The notes beneath the pieces were generated by a model. The model worked only from the letters and a program-made list of their open reading frames with translations. It was not told where the DNA came from and made no database searches. Below are positions 1 to 6,027 of a DNA stretch of 7,487 bases, one piece after another; positions within the stretch are counted from its first letter, which is position 1, and every line of letters starts with the position of its first letter. This DNA is from Rugosibacter sp. GTDB taxonomy: Bacteria > Pseudomonadota > Gammaproteobacteria > Burkholderiales > Rhodocyclaceae. Both the position numbers and the translations under genes were made by a program. Where the stretch lies: the NCBI GenBank assembly GCA_030652715.1, contig JAUSQB010000123.1, positions 1 to 7,487 on the forward strand, in the 5' to 3' direction.

Positions 1-51
1 AACAGAATTCTTAAGCCTACGTGCCATATTTTTGTAACTGTCGGTAACTAA
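1..51 (+). CDS. rplV: 50S ribosomal protein L22, C-terminal end only
   Basis: Partial gene: only the last 16 codons and the TAA stop (49-51) are in the window, the 5' part lying before base 1. The frame reads NRILKPTCHIFVTVGN, which fits the end of L22, where a final beta strand of the form (T/S)-x-H-I-x-V-x-V closes the domain. L22 binds 23S rRNA and its long hairpin lines the peptide exit tunnel; that hairpin is not visible here. The position immediately before rpsC is the normal S10 operon order (rplV-rpsC-rplP) and supports the call strongly despite the short fragment. The stop codon overlaps the Shine-Dalgarno sequence of rpsC, so the two genes are probably translationally coupled. Confidence 0.88.
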   Translation, partial: NRILKPTCHIFVTVGN

Positions 52-60
52 GGAAAAAAA

Positions 61-855
61 ATGGGACAAAAAATACATCCGACAGGCTTTCGATTGGCTG
101 TAACTAGGGACTGGAGTTCGCGGTGGTATGCGAATAGCAAAAACTTTCCGCAGATGCTAAAAGAAGATCTTGATGTTAGAGCATTTTTAAAGAAAAAATT
201 GGCTCATGCTTCTGTCGGCAGAGTTCTCATTGAGCGCCCTGCAAAAAATGCACGGATCACGGTTTTCAGTGCCCGGCCAGGTGTTGTTATTGGCAAGCGA
301 GGGGAGGATATTGAATTCCTCAAGGCTGAATTGCAAAAAAGGATGGGAGTTCCTGTCCATGTAAATATCGAAGAAATCCGTAAGCCGGAAATTGATGCAC
401 AACTTATAGCTGATTCAATTGCTCAGCAGCTGGAAAAGCGCATCATGTTTCGCCGTGCTATGAAGCGCGCTATGCAGAATGCAATGCGTCTTGGTGCGCA
501 AGGTATCAAGATAATGAGTTCTGGGCGCTTAAATGGCGCCGAAATTGCACGTCGCGAATGGTATCGTGAAGGTCGGGTACCATTGCATACGTTGCGCGCG
601 GATATTGATTATGGGGTATCCGAAGCTAAAACTACGTATGGAATTATTGGAATCAAGGTTTGGGTATTCAAAGGGGAGTCTGCTGCCCGTAATGAGCCGA
701 TAGCTGATCAGCAGGTTTTAGATGATGGACGTACTAAGCCCAAGCGTTCACCGAATAAGGTTCAAGATGATAACGGGGTTCAGACAAAAGCCCCGGCGAA
801 ACGCGTTCGTCGGGCTGAGGGTAGTCCTAGTGCAATTAAAGAGGTCAAGGAGTAA
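61..855 (+). CDS. rpsC: 30S ribosomal protein S3
   Basis: S3 (264 residues) sits at the mRNA entry side of the 30S head, binding 16S rRNA with S10 and S14. It begins with the typical [12 protein letters not shown]. The type-2 KH domain has its GxxG loop as GKRG at residues 78-81. R131, R132 and K135 match the E. coli residues implicated in unwinding mRNA at the entry tunnel, and the C-terminal domain runs to about residue 208. From about 209 to 264 there is a charged, low-complexity tail rich in Lys, Arg, Asp, Pro and Ala, making the protein about 30 residues longer than E. coli S3 (233); such tails are common in betaproteobacterial S3. The ATG start is set by AAGGA at 50-54, six bases upstream and overlapping the rplV stop. 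Family assignment is secure; the role of the tail is unknown. Confidence 0.98.
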   Translation: MGQKIHPTGFRLAVTRDWSSRWYANSKNFPQMLKEDLDVRAFLKKKLAHASVGRVLIERPAKNARITVFSARPGVVIGKRGEDIEFLKAELQKRMGVPVHVNIEEIRKPEIDAQLIADSIAQQLEKRIMFRRAMKRAMQNAMRLGAQGIKIMSSGRLNGAEIARREWYREGRVPLHTLRADIDYGVSEAKTTYGIIGIKVWVFKGESAARNEPIADQQVLDDGRTKPKRSPNKVQDDNGVQTKAPAKRVRRAEGSPSAIKEVKE

Positions 856-858
856 TAA

Positions 859-1272
859 ATGCTGCAACCCTCTAGAAGAAAATATCGTAAAGAACAAAAA
901 GGCCGGAATACTGGTTTAGCGACGCGCGGGGCCAAAGTAAGTTTTGGTGAGTACGGCCTTAAGGCTATAGGTCGCGGTCGTTTGACTGCTCGTCAGATTG
1001 AAGCAGCTCGACGTGCAATGACCCGCCATATCAAACGCGGGGGGCGTATCTGGATCCGTATTTTTCCTGATAAACCTATCTCAAAAAAACCTGCAGAGGT
1101 CAGGATGGGTAATGGAAAAGGTTCTCCGGAGTATTGGGTTGCAGAAATCCAGCCAGGGAAAGTATTGTACGAGATGGACGGGGTAGATGAGGTTTTGGCA
1201 AGAGAGGCTTTTCGTTTGGCTGCCGCAAAGTTACCTCTCGAAACGGTCTTTGTAACTCGACATTTGGGGTAA
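859..1272 (+). CDS. rplP: 50S ribosomal protein L16
   Basis: L16 (137 residues; E. coli 136) lies near the peptidyl transferase centre and the A-site tRNA elbow and helps late 50S assembly. The sequence is canonical: [16 protein letters not shown] at the N terminus, [20 protein letters not shown] in the centre, then RMGNGKG at residues 82-88 and [14 protein letters not shown]82 corresponds to E. coli Arg81, the residue hydroxylated by the oxygenase RoxA (YcfD); whether that enzyme exists here cannot be seen. The ATG start is preceded by AAGGAG at 847-852, inside the last codons of rpsC, and only three bases (TAA) separate the rpsC stop from the start, so coupling with rpsC is likely. A one-residue insertion relative to E. 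coli lies near residues 22-28. Confidence 0.98.
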   Translation: MLQPSRRKYRKEQKGRNTGLATRGAKVSFGEYGLKAIGRGRLTARQIEAARRAMTRHIKRGGRIWIRIFPDKPISKKPAEVRMGNGKGSPEYWVAEIQPGKVLYEMDGVDEVLAREAFRLAAAKLPLETVFVTRHLG

Positions 1273-1278
1273 TTGATA

Positions 1279-1473
1279 ATGAAAGCTAGTGAAATAAGAT
1301 CGAAGAGTGACGATGAGTTGCAAAAAAGTCTTTTAGATTCAAGAAAAACACAATTTAGTCTTCGCATGCAAGCTGCCACACAGCAACTGAGCAATAGTAG
1401 CCAGATTAACAAAGTGCGTAAGGATATTGCACGCATTAAAACAATCCAATGCGAAAAAGCGAGAGCAAAATGA
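1279..1473 (+). CDS. rpmC: 50S ribosomal protein L29
   Basis: L29 (64 residues) is a small two-helix protein on the 50S surface beside L23 at the tunnel exit, where trigger factor and the signal recognition particle dock. The sequence has the usual [10 protein letters not shown] start, a first helix rich in Leu, Gln and Lys, the [14 protein letters not shown] turn region, and a second helix with [11 protein letters not shown]; this last motif is diagnostic. A TTG two codons upstream (1273) is in frame, but ATG at 1279 gives the family N terminus and lies nine bases after GGGG (1266-1269), so ATG is preferred. Its TGA stop (1471-1473) overlaps the rpsQ ATG (1470) as ATGA, a classic coupling arrangement. 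The last residues (CEKARAK) vary in the family. Confidence 0.95.
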   Translation: MKASEIRSKSDDELQKSLLDSRKTQFSLRMQAATQQLSNSSQINKVRKDIARIKTIQCEKARAK

Positions 1474-1727
1474 CAATTCAGCAGACGGTTAGGCGAACTT
1501 TGCAAGGGCGCGTTGTTTCGGACAGGATGAATAAAACTGTAACAGTGTTAATTGAGCGTAAAGTTAAGCACTCTGTCATAGGCAAGATACTTGTTCGATC
1601 AAAGAAGTATCATGCACATGTAGATAATATCGAAGTTTTATCTGGCGATATTGTGCAGATTGAGGAATGTGCCCCGATATCCAAAACTAAGTCGTGGCGG
1701 GTAATGCGAGTCATCGAAAAGGCTTGA
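1470..1727 (+). CDS. rpsQ: 30S ribosomal protein S17
   Basis: S17 (85 residues; E. coli 84) is an OB-fold primary binder of the 5' domain of 16S rRNA and acts early in 30S assembly. Visible family features are [19 protein letters not shown] with the conserved Lys-Thr pair, ERKVKH, the SKKYHAHV segment, and the closing signature GDIVQIEE...SKTKSWRV. The ATG at 1470 overlaps the rpmC stop by four bases (ATGA). An in-frame ATG at 1449 would add seven residues lying entirely inside rpmC and not seen in the family, so it is not used. The ribosome binding site is weak (GAGAG, 1461-1465), which fits re-initiation after rpmC. This is the last gene of the S10 block; the next gene is 175 bases away. 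Confidence 0.97.
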   Translation: MTIQQTVRRTLQGRVVSDRMNKTVTVLIERKVKHSVIGKILVRSKKYHAHVDNIEVLSGDIVQIEECAPISKTKSWRVMRVIEKA

Positions 1728-1762
1728 AGCATTTAGATCAATTGGATTTAAAGGTTTATTGC

Positions 1763-1791
1763 TTGACGGAATCACTGATTCTTAGTAAAAT
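1763..1791 (+). promoter_or_regulatory. Predicted sigma70-type promoter for the spc operon
   Basis: TTGACG at 1763-1768 matches five of six bases of the -35 consensus, and TAAAAT at 1786-1791 matches five of six of the -10 consensus. The spacer is exactly 17 bases. The stretch before the -35 (about 1731-1760) is AT-rich, as in promoters with an UP element. Transcription would start near 1797-1800, giving a leader of about 105 nucleotides before rplN. It lies in the only large gap of the cluster, which is where the S10 and spc operons are divided in other proteobacteria. The bases after the -10 are AT-rich, not the GC-rich discriminator typical of strongly stringent-controlled promoters. This is a sequence-based prediction only. 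Confidence 0.75.
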
Positions 1792-1863
1792 TATTATTTA
1801 GTCCTGCCGACTATCCCATAAATAATCCGGCGGCTTTTAGCTCCTAGCGGGCGCCAAGACTGA

Positions 1864-1882
1864 TCGCACATTTTGTGTGCGA
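1864..1882 (+). promoter_or_regulatory. Hairpin in the rplN leader
   Basis: TCGCACA (1864-1870) and TGTGCGA (1876-1882) form a perfect 7-bp stem around a 5-base loop, TTTTG. It ends nine bases before the rplN Shine-Dalgarno sequence. No T-run follows, so it is not an intrinsic terminator. It could shape ribosome access to rplN or protect the transcript; neither is shown by the sequence. The rest of the 1728-1902 gap holds no ATG before the rplN start and no ORF that looks like a gene. Confidence 0.5.
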
Positions 1883-1902
1883 ATTAAGTTGGAGATAAAT
1901 AA

Positions 1903-2271
1903 ATGATTCAAATGCAGTCAATTTTAGATGTCGCTGATAATACTGGTGCGCGTTCTGTTATGTGCATTAAGGTTTTGGGTGGATCCAAACGTCGGTATGC
2001 GAGTGTCGGTGATGTTATCAAGGTTAGTGTCAAGGACGCTGCGCCGCGTGGTCGCGTGAAAAAAGGCGAGGTTTATACTGCGGTGGTTGTGCGTACGGCT
2101 AAAGGCGTTCGTCGCAGTGATGGCTCGCTGGTCAAGTTTGATGGTAATGCTGCAGTTTTGCTTAACAGCAAGCTTGAGCCGATTGGGACTCGTATTTTTG
2201 GTCCTGTGACGCGTGAATTGCGGACTGAGCGCTTCATGAAGATTGTGTCGCTGGCTCCTGAGGTTCTTTGA
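1903..2271 (+). CDS. rplN: 50S ribosomal protein L14
   Basis: L14 (122 residues; E. coli 123) is a five-stranded beta-barrel protein at the subunit interface. It contacts 16S rRNA in bridges B5 and B8 and is the target of the silencing factor RsfS. Family landmarks are [17 protein letters not shown] at the N terminus, [53 protein letters not shown], and the end [13 protein letters not shown]...[10 protein letters not shown]. The ATG start lies eight bases after GGAGA (1891-1895); a second Met at codon 4 is internal by family alignment. It is the first gene after the 175-base gap and thus probably the first gene of the spc transcript. Codon choice has more GC-rich codons than rpsC, as is common in highly expressed genes. 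Confidence 0.98.
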   Translation: MIQMQSILDVADNTGARSVMCIKVLGGSKRRYASVGDVIKVSVKDAAPRGRVKKGEVYTAVVVRTAKGVRRSDGSLVKFDGNAAVLLNSKLEPIGTRIFGPVTRELRTERFMKIVSLAPEVL

Positions 2272-2293
2272 TCTAATTTGCGGGATTTCGAAT

Positions 2294-2614
2294 ATGAATA
2301 AAGTGTGTAGAGGTGATGAAGTCATTGTCATCAAGGGTAAAGACAGGAATAAGCGCGGAATTGTGCGTAGTTGGCTGGACGCAGGCCGCGTTATTGTTGG
2401 CGGGATTAATGTCGTGAAAAAGCATGTTAAGCCTAATCCGATGAAGGGTGAGCAGGGTGGTATTCTTACTAAGGAAATGCCGATAAGCATTTCAAATGTA
2501 TCTTTATTCAACCCCTCTACTCAGAAGGCCGATAGAGTTGGGTTTAAAACATTAGATGACGGTCGAAAAGTTCGGGTGTTCAAGTCTAATGGTGAAATTA
2601 TCGTAAAGGCTTGA
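2294..2614 (+). CDS. rplX: 50S ribosomal protein L24
   Basis: L24 (106 residues; E. coli 104) is an assembly-initiating protein that binds the 5' region of 23S rRNA and sits near the tunnel exit. The N-terminal KOW motif is clear: [19 protein letters not shown] at about residues 6-24. [13 protein letters not shown] and [18 protein letters not shown] follow, then [22 protein letters not shown] near the end. The frame is open upstream to an ATG at 2243, but that adds a hydrophobic stretch inside rplN that no L24 has. ATG 2294 has GGGA eight bases upstream (2282-2285) and gives the family N terminus. It is 22 bases from the rplN stop and 10 from rplE. In E. coli the S8 repressor site sits near this rplX-rplE junction; I could not recognise it here. 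Confidence 0.97.
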   Translation: MNKVCRGDEVIVIKGKDRNKRGIVRSWLDAGRVIVGGINVVKKHVKPNPMKGEQGGILTKEMPISISNVSLFNPSTQKADRVGFKTLDDGRKVRVFKSNGEIIVKA

Positions 2615-2624
2615 GGGATTTTAT

Positions 2625-3164
2625 ATGGCTCGCTTAAAGGCGTTTTACAAAGAGACCGTCATTCCCGATTTGGTTGAGAAGTTTTCATACAAATCTGTAA
2701 TGGAGGTTCCTAGAATTACAAAAATGACACTGAATATGGGTGTTGGTGAGGCGGTTGGGGATAAAAAAGTCCTGGATCATGCGGTTAAAGATATGGCCGC
2801 TATTGCTGGACAAAAACCTGTAGTTACTAAGGCACGTAAGGCAATTGCTGGTTTCAAGATTCGTGAGGGTTATCCAATTGGTTGTATGGTGACTTTGCGC
2901 GGTACTCGTATGTATGAGTTTCTTGATCGCCTAGTTAGTGTTGCTATGCCGCGGGTACGAGATTTTAGGGGAGTATCTGGCAAGGGTTTTGATGGTCGGG
3001 GTAACTACAATGTTGGTGTTAAAGAGCAAATTATCTTCCCTGAAATTGAATATGACAAGATTGACGTGCTTCGTGGGATGAATATTAGCATCACGACCAC
3101 GGCGAAGACAGATGAAGAGGCGAAGGCGCTTCTGGCTGCATTTAAATTTCCTTTTAGGAATTAA
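2625..3164 (+). CDS. rplE: 50S ribosomal protein L5
   Basis: L5 (179 residues, identical in length to E. coli) binds 5S rRNA together with L18 and forms the central protuberance, contacting P-site tRNA and S13 through bridge B1b. Landmarks are the [16 protein letters not shown] start, [16 protein letters not shown], the [20 protein letters not shown] segment, [10 protein letters not shown], and the C-terminal half with [28 protein letters not shown] and the ending AFKFPFRN. The ATG is preceded by GAGGGA (2613-2618), six bases away and overlapping the rplX stop. In E. coli the start of this gene is where S8 represses the operon; a comparable control is plausible but not visible. Confidence 0.98.
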   Translation: MARLKAFYKETVIPDLVEKFSYKSVMEVPRITKMTLNMGVGEAVGDKKVLDHAVKDMAAIAGQKPVVTKARKAIAGFKIREGYPIGCMVTLRGTRMYEFLDRLVSVAMPRVRDFRGVSGKGFDGRGNYNVGVKEQIIFPEIEYDKIDVLRGMNISITTTAKTDEEAKALLAAFKFPFRN

Positions 3165-3170
3165 TATCAT

Positions 3171-3476
3171 ATGGCTAAGTTGTCCCTTGTAAATCGCGAA
3201 GAAAAGCGCGAGAAAATGGTTATCAAGTTTGCTGCTAAGCGGGCGGGTCTTGTAGCAATTTTCACGAATCTTGCTCTTTCAGAAGAGGAGCGTATGGTTG
3301 CGCGCCTGAAATTTCAGCAGTTGCCACGTAACTCCAGTCCGTCACGCCAAAGAAATCGTTGTGCGTTAACGGGGCGTCCGCGTGGTGTGTTTCGTAAATT
3401 TGGTTTGTGTCGCAATAAGTTGCGTGAGGTTGCAATGCGTGGCGAAGTTCCGGGAATGACTAAGGCTAGCTGGTAA
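3171..3476 (+). CDS. rpsN: 30S ribosomal protein S14, long form
   Basis: S14 (101 residues, as in E. coli) is a late-binding protein of the 30S head, next to S3 and S10. This is the long form that does not need zinc. After [13 protein letters not shown] comes a helical N-terminal half, then [28 protein letters not shown] and the closing [11 protein letters not shown]...KASW. At the four positions used by the short zinc form (C-x2-C-x12-C-x2-C), this protein has C64, T67, C80 and K83. Half of the site is thus present; E. coli keeps only the first Cys. Zinc binding is not expected with two ligands. The start ATG lies six bases after the rplE stop, with AGGA at 3156-3159 inside rplE. Confidence 0.98.
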   Translation: MAKLSLVNREEKREKMVIKFAAKRAGLVAIFTNLALSEEERMVARLKFQQLPRNSSPSRQRNRCALTGRPRGVFRKFGLCRNKLREVAMRGEVPGMTKASW

Positions 3477-3480
3477 GGAG
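3475..3480 (+). promoter_or_regulatory. Strong Shine-Dalgarno sequence deciding the rpsH start
   Basis: AAGGAG overlaps the rpsN stop codon. It is 10 bases before the ATG at 3491 and 16 before the in-frame ATG at 3497, so it favours the first (MSMTDP) as the rpsH start. Confidence 0.7.
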
Positions 3481-3490
3481 ATATAAATTT

Positions 3491-3886
3491 ATGAGTATGA
3501 CCGATCCTGTTGCCGATATGCTTACTCGCATTCGTAATGCGCAAATGGCGACTAAAGTTTCTGTATCGATGCCTTCATCAAAGCTTAAGCTGGCTATTGC
3601 CAAGGTTTTGAAAGATGAAGGCTATATAGAGAGTTATGTGGTGCGAGAGAACGGCGTTAAGCCGGAGTTGGATTTGGAGTTGAAGTATTACGATGGTTAT
3701 CCGGTCATTGAGAAGATAGATCGTGTATCCCGCCCGGGACTCAGGGTGTACAAAGGAAAAGATGATTTGCCCAGGGTTATGAATGGCTTAGGTGTTGCGA
3801 TTGTATCAACGCCTAAGGGTGTCATGACTGATAGGCAAGCACGCGCTGGAAACATGGGCGGCGAAATTATCTGTATCGTTGCTTAA
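3491..3886 (+). CDS. rpsH: 30S ribosomal protein S8
   Basis: S8 (131 residues; E. coli 130) is a primary binder of helix 21 in the central domain of 16S rRNA. In E. coli it is also the translational repressor of the spc operon. Landmarks are [50 protein letters not shown], and the C-terminal RNA-binding signature [21 protein letters not shown] ending GGEIICIVA. The start at 3491 is 14 bases after the rpsN stop. The key C-terminal Ser-Thr-x-x-Gly element is intact, so rRNA binding and possible autoregulation are expected; the mRNA target is not identified here. Confidence 0.98.
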   Translation: MSMTDPVADMLTRIRNAQMATKVSVSMPSSKLKLAIAKVLKDEGYIESYVVRENGVKPELDLELKYYDGYPVIEKIDRVSRPGLRVYKGKDDLPRVMNGLGVAIVSTPKGVMTDRQARAGNMGGEIICIVA

Positions 3887-3899
3887 AGAGGCTTTTAAT

Positions 3900-4433
3900 A
3901 TGTCGCGTATTGCTAAATATCCGGTAGATATCCCGGCTGGGGTAGAGGTAACGTTGGGCGCAAATGAAATTTTGATTAAGGGCCCTCTGGGGATTCTGAG
4001 TCAGTTTTTACTCCCTTGGGTTCACATTGATCGTAAAGAGGATAAGCTGTTTTTTAGCTGTTCTCAAAAGGAGTCAGGGGCGGATGCGATGTCAGGCACT
4101 ATGCGATCATTGGTTAATAATATGGTCACTGGGGTGACGAAGGGTTTTGAGAAAAAGTTAAACCTGATTGGTGTTGGGTATAGAGCTCAGGCACAAGGAT
4201 CAAATCTCAATTTAACACTTGGGTTTTCTCATCCAATTGTGCATGTTGTTCCTGCTGGTATCAAAATTGAAACGCCGACGCAAACGGAAATACTTGTTAA
4301 GGGTATTAATAAGCAAGTTGTCGGACAAGTGGCCGCTGATATTCGCGCTTATCGACCCCCCGAGCCTTACAAGGGCAAAGGTGTGAGGTATTCGGATGAA
4401 GTGGTTGTTATTAAAGAAACTAAGAAGAAATAA
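3900..4433 (+). CDS. rplF: 50S ribosomal protein L6
   Basis: L6 (177 residues, equal to E. coli) has two similar alpha/beta domains and binds the sarcin-ricin and GTPase-associated region near the factor site of the 50S subunit. It begins [17 protein letters not shown]. The first domain carries [10 protein letters not shown]. The second carries [21 protein letters not shown], and the L6 signature [14 protein letters not shown] close to the C terminus, followed by KETKKK. An in-frame TTG at 3879 would overlap rpsH. ATG 3900 gives the family N terminus and has AGAGG (3887-3891) eight bases upstream, so it is chosen. It lies 13 bases after the rpsH stop. Confidence 0.98.
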   Translation: MSRIAKYPVDIPAGVEVTLGANEILIKGPLGILSQFLLPWVHIDRKEDKLFFSCSQKESGADAMSGTMRSLVNNMVTGVTKGFEKKLNLIGVGYRAQAQGSNLNLTLGFSHPIVHVVPAGIKIETPTQTEILVKGINKQVVGQVAADIRAYRPPEPYKGKGVRYSDEVVVIKETKKK

Positions 4434-4448
4434 GCGGGGCATTTGATT

Positions 4449-4802
4449 ATGAAAAAAAAGCTTGCTCGCCAGCGCCGGGCGCTTAAAACCCGCGCAAAAA
4501 TTGCTGAATTAAAAATGGTGAGATTGACCGTGAGTCGCTCAAATTGCCATATCTCGGCACAGATATTTTCCAGCTGCGGAACGAAAGTGCTTGCTGCTGC
4601 ATCTTCGATGGAAGCCGAGGTTCGCACAAAGGTTCCGAATGGCGCGAATGTTGATGCAGCCAAAATCATTGGTAGCTTGATTTCAGAGCGCGCAAAAGCT
4701 GCAGGAGTTGACCAGGTTGCTTTTGATCGTTCTGGTTTTCATTACCATGGTCGCGTCAAGGCGCTGGCCGAAGCTGCCCGAGATGGCGGCCTTAAGTTTT
4801 AA
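4449..4802 (+). CDS. rplR: 50S ribosomal protein L18
   Basis: L18 (117 residues, equal to E. coli) joins L5 in attaching 5S rRNA to the central protuberance. The basic, Arg- and Lys-rich N terminus ([14 protein letters not shown]) is the rRNA-binding tail. [16 protein letters not shown] is the conserved strand, and the C terminus holds [25 protein letters not shown], the strongest L18 motif. A TTG at 4443 is in frame two codons upstream, but ATG 4449 matches the family. The ribosome binding site is poor (GGGG, 4436-4439) and the rplF stop is 15 bases away, so coupling to rplF may matter. Confidence 0.97.
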   Translation: MKKKLARQRRALKTRAKIAELKMVRLTVSRSNCHISAQIFSSCGTKVLAAASSMEAEVRTKVPNGANVDAAKIIGSLISERAKAAGVDQVAFDRSGFHYHGRVKALAEAARDGGLKF

Positions 4803-4818
4803 GCGAGATGAGATAAAT

Positions 4819-5346
4819 ATGGCTAAACCACAAGGTAGAAAACCTCAGCAGGGGCAAGAAAAACCTGATGATGGCATGCGCGAGAAAATGGTTTCTATTA
4901 ATCGGGTTACTAAAGTCGTAAAAGGTGGCCGGATCATGGGTTTTGCTGCGTTGACCGTTGTTGGCGATGGCGATGGCAGTGTCGGAATGGGCAAGGGAAA
5001 GTCTCGTGAAGTCCCTGTTGCTGTTCAAAAGGCCATGGAAGAGGCTCGCAGAAAGTTGGTTAAAGTTAACCTTAAAGATGGGACGCTACACCATTCGGTG
5101 ACTGGCCGACATGGCGCGACAAAGGTATTGATGTCTCCTGCTTCGGCGGGAACAGGTGTGATTGCCGGTGGCCCAATGAGAGCAGTTTTCGAGGTTATGG
5201 GCATCACTGATGTTGTGGCAAAGACAATTGGATCTACCAATCCCTATAATGTTGTCCGTGCCACTTTGCGCGGCCTATTGGCCATGAACACGCCCTCAGA
5301 GATTGCTGCTAAGCGTGGCAAGGCTATCGCTGAAATCCTGGAGTGA
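4819..5346 (+). CDS. rpsE: 30S ribosomal protein S5
   Basis: S5 (175 residues; E. coli 167) lies at the mRNA entry and near the decoding region and helps maintain translational accuracy. After a Gln- and Lys-rich N-terminal tail slightly longer than in E. coli comes the double-stranded RNA-binding-like domain: [27 protein letters not shown], then [23 protein letters not shown]. The C-terminal domain has [34 protein letters not shown] and [10 protein letters not shown]. The VKGG loop, where spectinomycin-resistance changes occur in E. coli, has no gap or deletion. The ATG is 16 bases after the rplR stop with only a weak GATGAGA site; an ATG at 4708 is in frame but lies inside rplR and is not used. 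Confidence 0.98.
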   Translation: MAKPQGRKPQQGQEKPDDGMREKMVSINRVTKVVKGGRIMGFAALTVVGDGDGSVGMGKGKSREVPVAVQKAMEEARRKLVKVNLKDGTLHHSVTGRHGATKVLMSPASAGTGVIAGGPMRAVFEVMGITDVVAKTIGSTNPYNVVRATLRGLLAMNTPSEIAAKRGKAIAEILE

Positions 5347-5349
5347 TGT

Positions 5350-5532
5350 ATGACTACAAAAAAAATTAAGGTGACTCTGATTAAAAGCGTCATTGGTACG
5401 AAGGAAGATCATCGTGCAACGGTCAAAGGCTTGGGCCTCAGAAGGCTTAACAGTAGTGCTTTGCTCGAAGATACGCCGGCTATTCGAGGAATGGTTCGGA
5501 AAATTGCTTACTTGCTAAAGTGCGAAGGTTAA
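5350..5532 (+). CDS. rpmD: 50S ribosomal protein L30
   Basis: L30 (60 residues; E. coli 59) is a small ferredoxin-like fold protein of the 50S subunit, often absent from plastids and some bacteria. The sequence shows [30 protein letters not shown], with the conserved G-L-x-x-L-x turn, then a helix [16 protein letters not shown]. The ATG is three bases after the rpsE stop, with GGAG (5340-5343) inside the final rpsE codons; coupling to rpsE is likely. The gap to rplO is 16 bases. The family and its normal place between rpsE and rplO make the call secure even at this length. Confidence 0.97.
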   Translation: MTTKKIKVTLIKSVIGTKEDHRATVKGLGLRRLNSSALLEDTPAIRGMVRKIAYLLKCEG

Positions 5533-5548
5533 AAGGATAAGTTTTTAT

Positions 5549-5998
5549 ATGGAACTAAATAATTTGAAGCCGGGTGCTGGTGCCAAGCATTACTCAAAAC
5601 GGGTAGGGCGTGGCATAGGTAGCGGATTGGGAAAAACTGCCGGGCGTGGCCACAAGGGCCAAAAATCTCGTGCTGGTGGATTTCATAAGGTCGGATTTGA
5701 GGGGGGGCAAATGCCGTTGCAGCGTCGCCTGCCTAAACGTGGTTTTGTGTCCTTGACTGCGCATCTTAATGCTGAAGTTCGTTTGTCTGAACTTGATAAA
5801 TTGCCTGTTGATGAGATTGACCTGCTCGTTTTAAAACAAGCAGGCATTATTCCTGGTGCATCACTGTCAGCGAAAGTAATTCTCTCTGGTGTTTTGAATC
5901 GAAAGATTTCATTAAGAGGTATTGCTGCAACCAAAGGCGCTAAAGCAGCAATTGAATTGCTCGGCGGTACGGTTGCCGACGATGCTGTTGCAGTCTAA
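5549..5998 (+). CDS. rplO: 50S ribosomal protein L15
   Basis: L15 (149 residues; E. coli 144) has a long extended N-terminal arm that threads into 23S rRNA and a globular C-terminal domain, acting late in 50S assembly. The arm is visible as [21 protein letters not shown], then [17 protein letters not shown] and [18 protein letters not shown], rich in Gly, Arg and Lys. The globular part has the VRLSELDKL start and ends with [19 protein letters not shown] motifs near residues 125-139. The ATG is preceded by AAGGA (5533-5537) eleven bases away. A 24-base near-perfect inverted repeat lies within codons 91-99 (see the findings). Confidence 0.98.
   Translation: MELNNLKPGAGAKHYSKRVGRGIGSGLGKTAGRGHKGQKSRAGGFHKVGFEGGQMPLQRRLPKRGFVSLTAHLNAEVRLSELDKLPVDEIDLLVLKQAGIIPGASLSAKVILSGVLNRKISLRGIAATKGAKAAIELLGGTVADDAVAV
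5821..5844 (+). repeat. Near-perfect inverted repeat inside rplO
   Basis: CCTGCTCGTTTT (5821-5832) is followed directly by AAAACAAGCAGG (5833-5844). The arms are complementary at 11 of 12 positions (one C-A mismatch at 5827/5838) around the centre TTTTAAAA. As RNA it could fold into a hairpin with a small loop. It encodes ordinary L15 residues, so it may be chance. Confidence 0.55.
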
Positions 5999-6015
5999 TT
6001 ATTTCCCAGTCCCCT

Positions 6016-6019
6016 AGGA
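6016..6019 (+). promoter_or_regulatory. Shine-Dalgarno sequence supporting the secY GTG start
   Basis: AGGA lies eight bases before the GTG at 6028. No in-frame ATG lies between the rplO stop and the first transmembrane segment, so this site decides the start. Confidence 0.6.
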
Positions 6020-6027
6020 ATCAGCCC

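Noticed and set aside
993..1505. Minus-strand open frame of 170 codons opposite rplP, rpmC and rpsQ
   Set aside because: It spans three secure genes, and I see no ribosome binding site or recognisable domain. Its hydrophobic stretch is the complement of helix-coding DNA in rpmC.
1806..1855. Possible intrinsic terminator after rpsQ, using the GGCGGCTTTT run
   Set aside because: The best stems are four base pairs with long loops, and the T-run is only four bases inside a GC-rich patch. It is too weak to call.
2243..2293. Upstream extension of rplX to ATG 2243
   Set aside because: It would add 17 residues, overlap rplN by 29 bases and displace the KOW motif from the N terminus. ATG 2294 with GGGA fits the family.
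1924..2511. Minus-strand open frame of 195 codons opposite rplN and rplX
   Set aside because: It lies fully opposite two certain ribosomal protein genes, has low-complexity composition rich in Thr, Ile, Asn and Ser, and matches no family I recognise. It is a by-product of the codon use on the + strand.
4708..4818. Upstream extension of rpsE to ATG 4708
   Set aside because: The added residues are an out-of-frame reading of rplR and resemble no S5 N terminus; MAKPQG at 4819 is the expected start.
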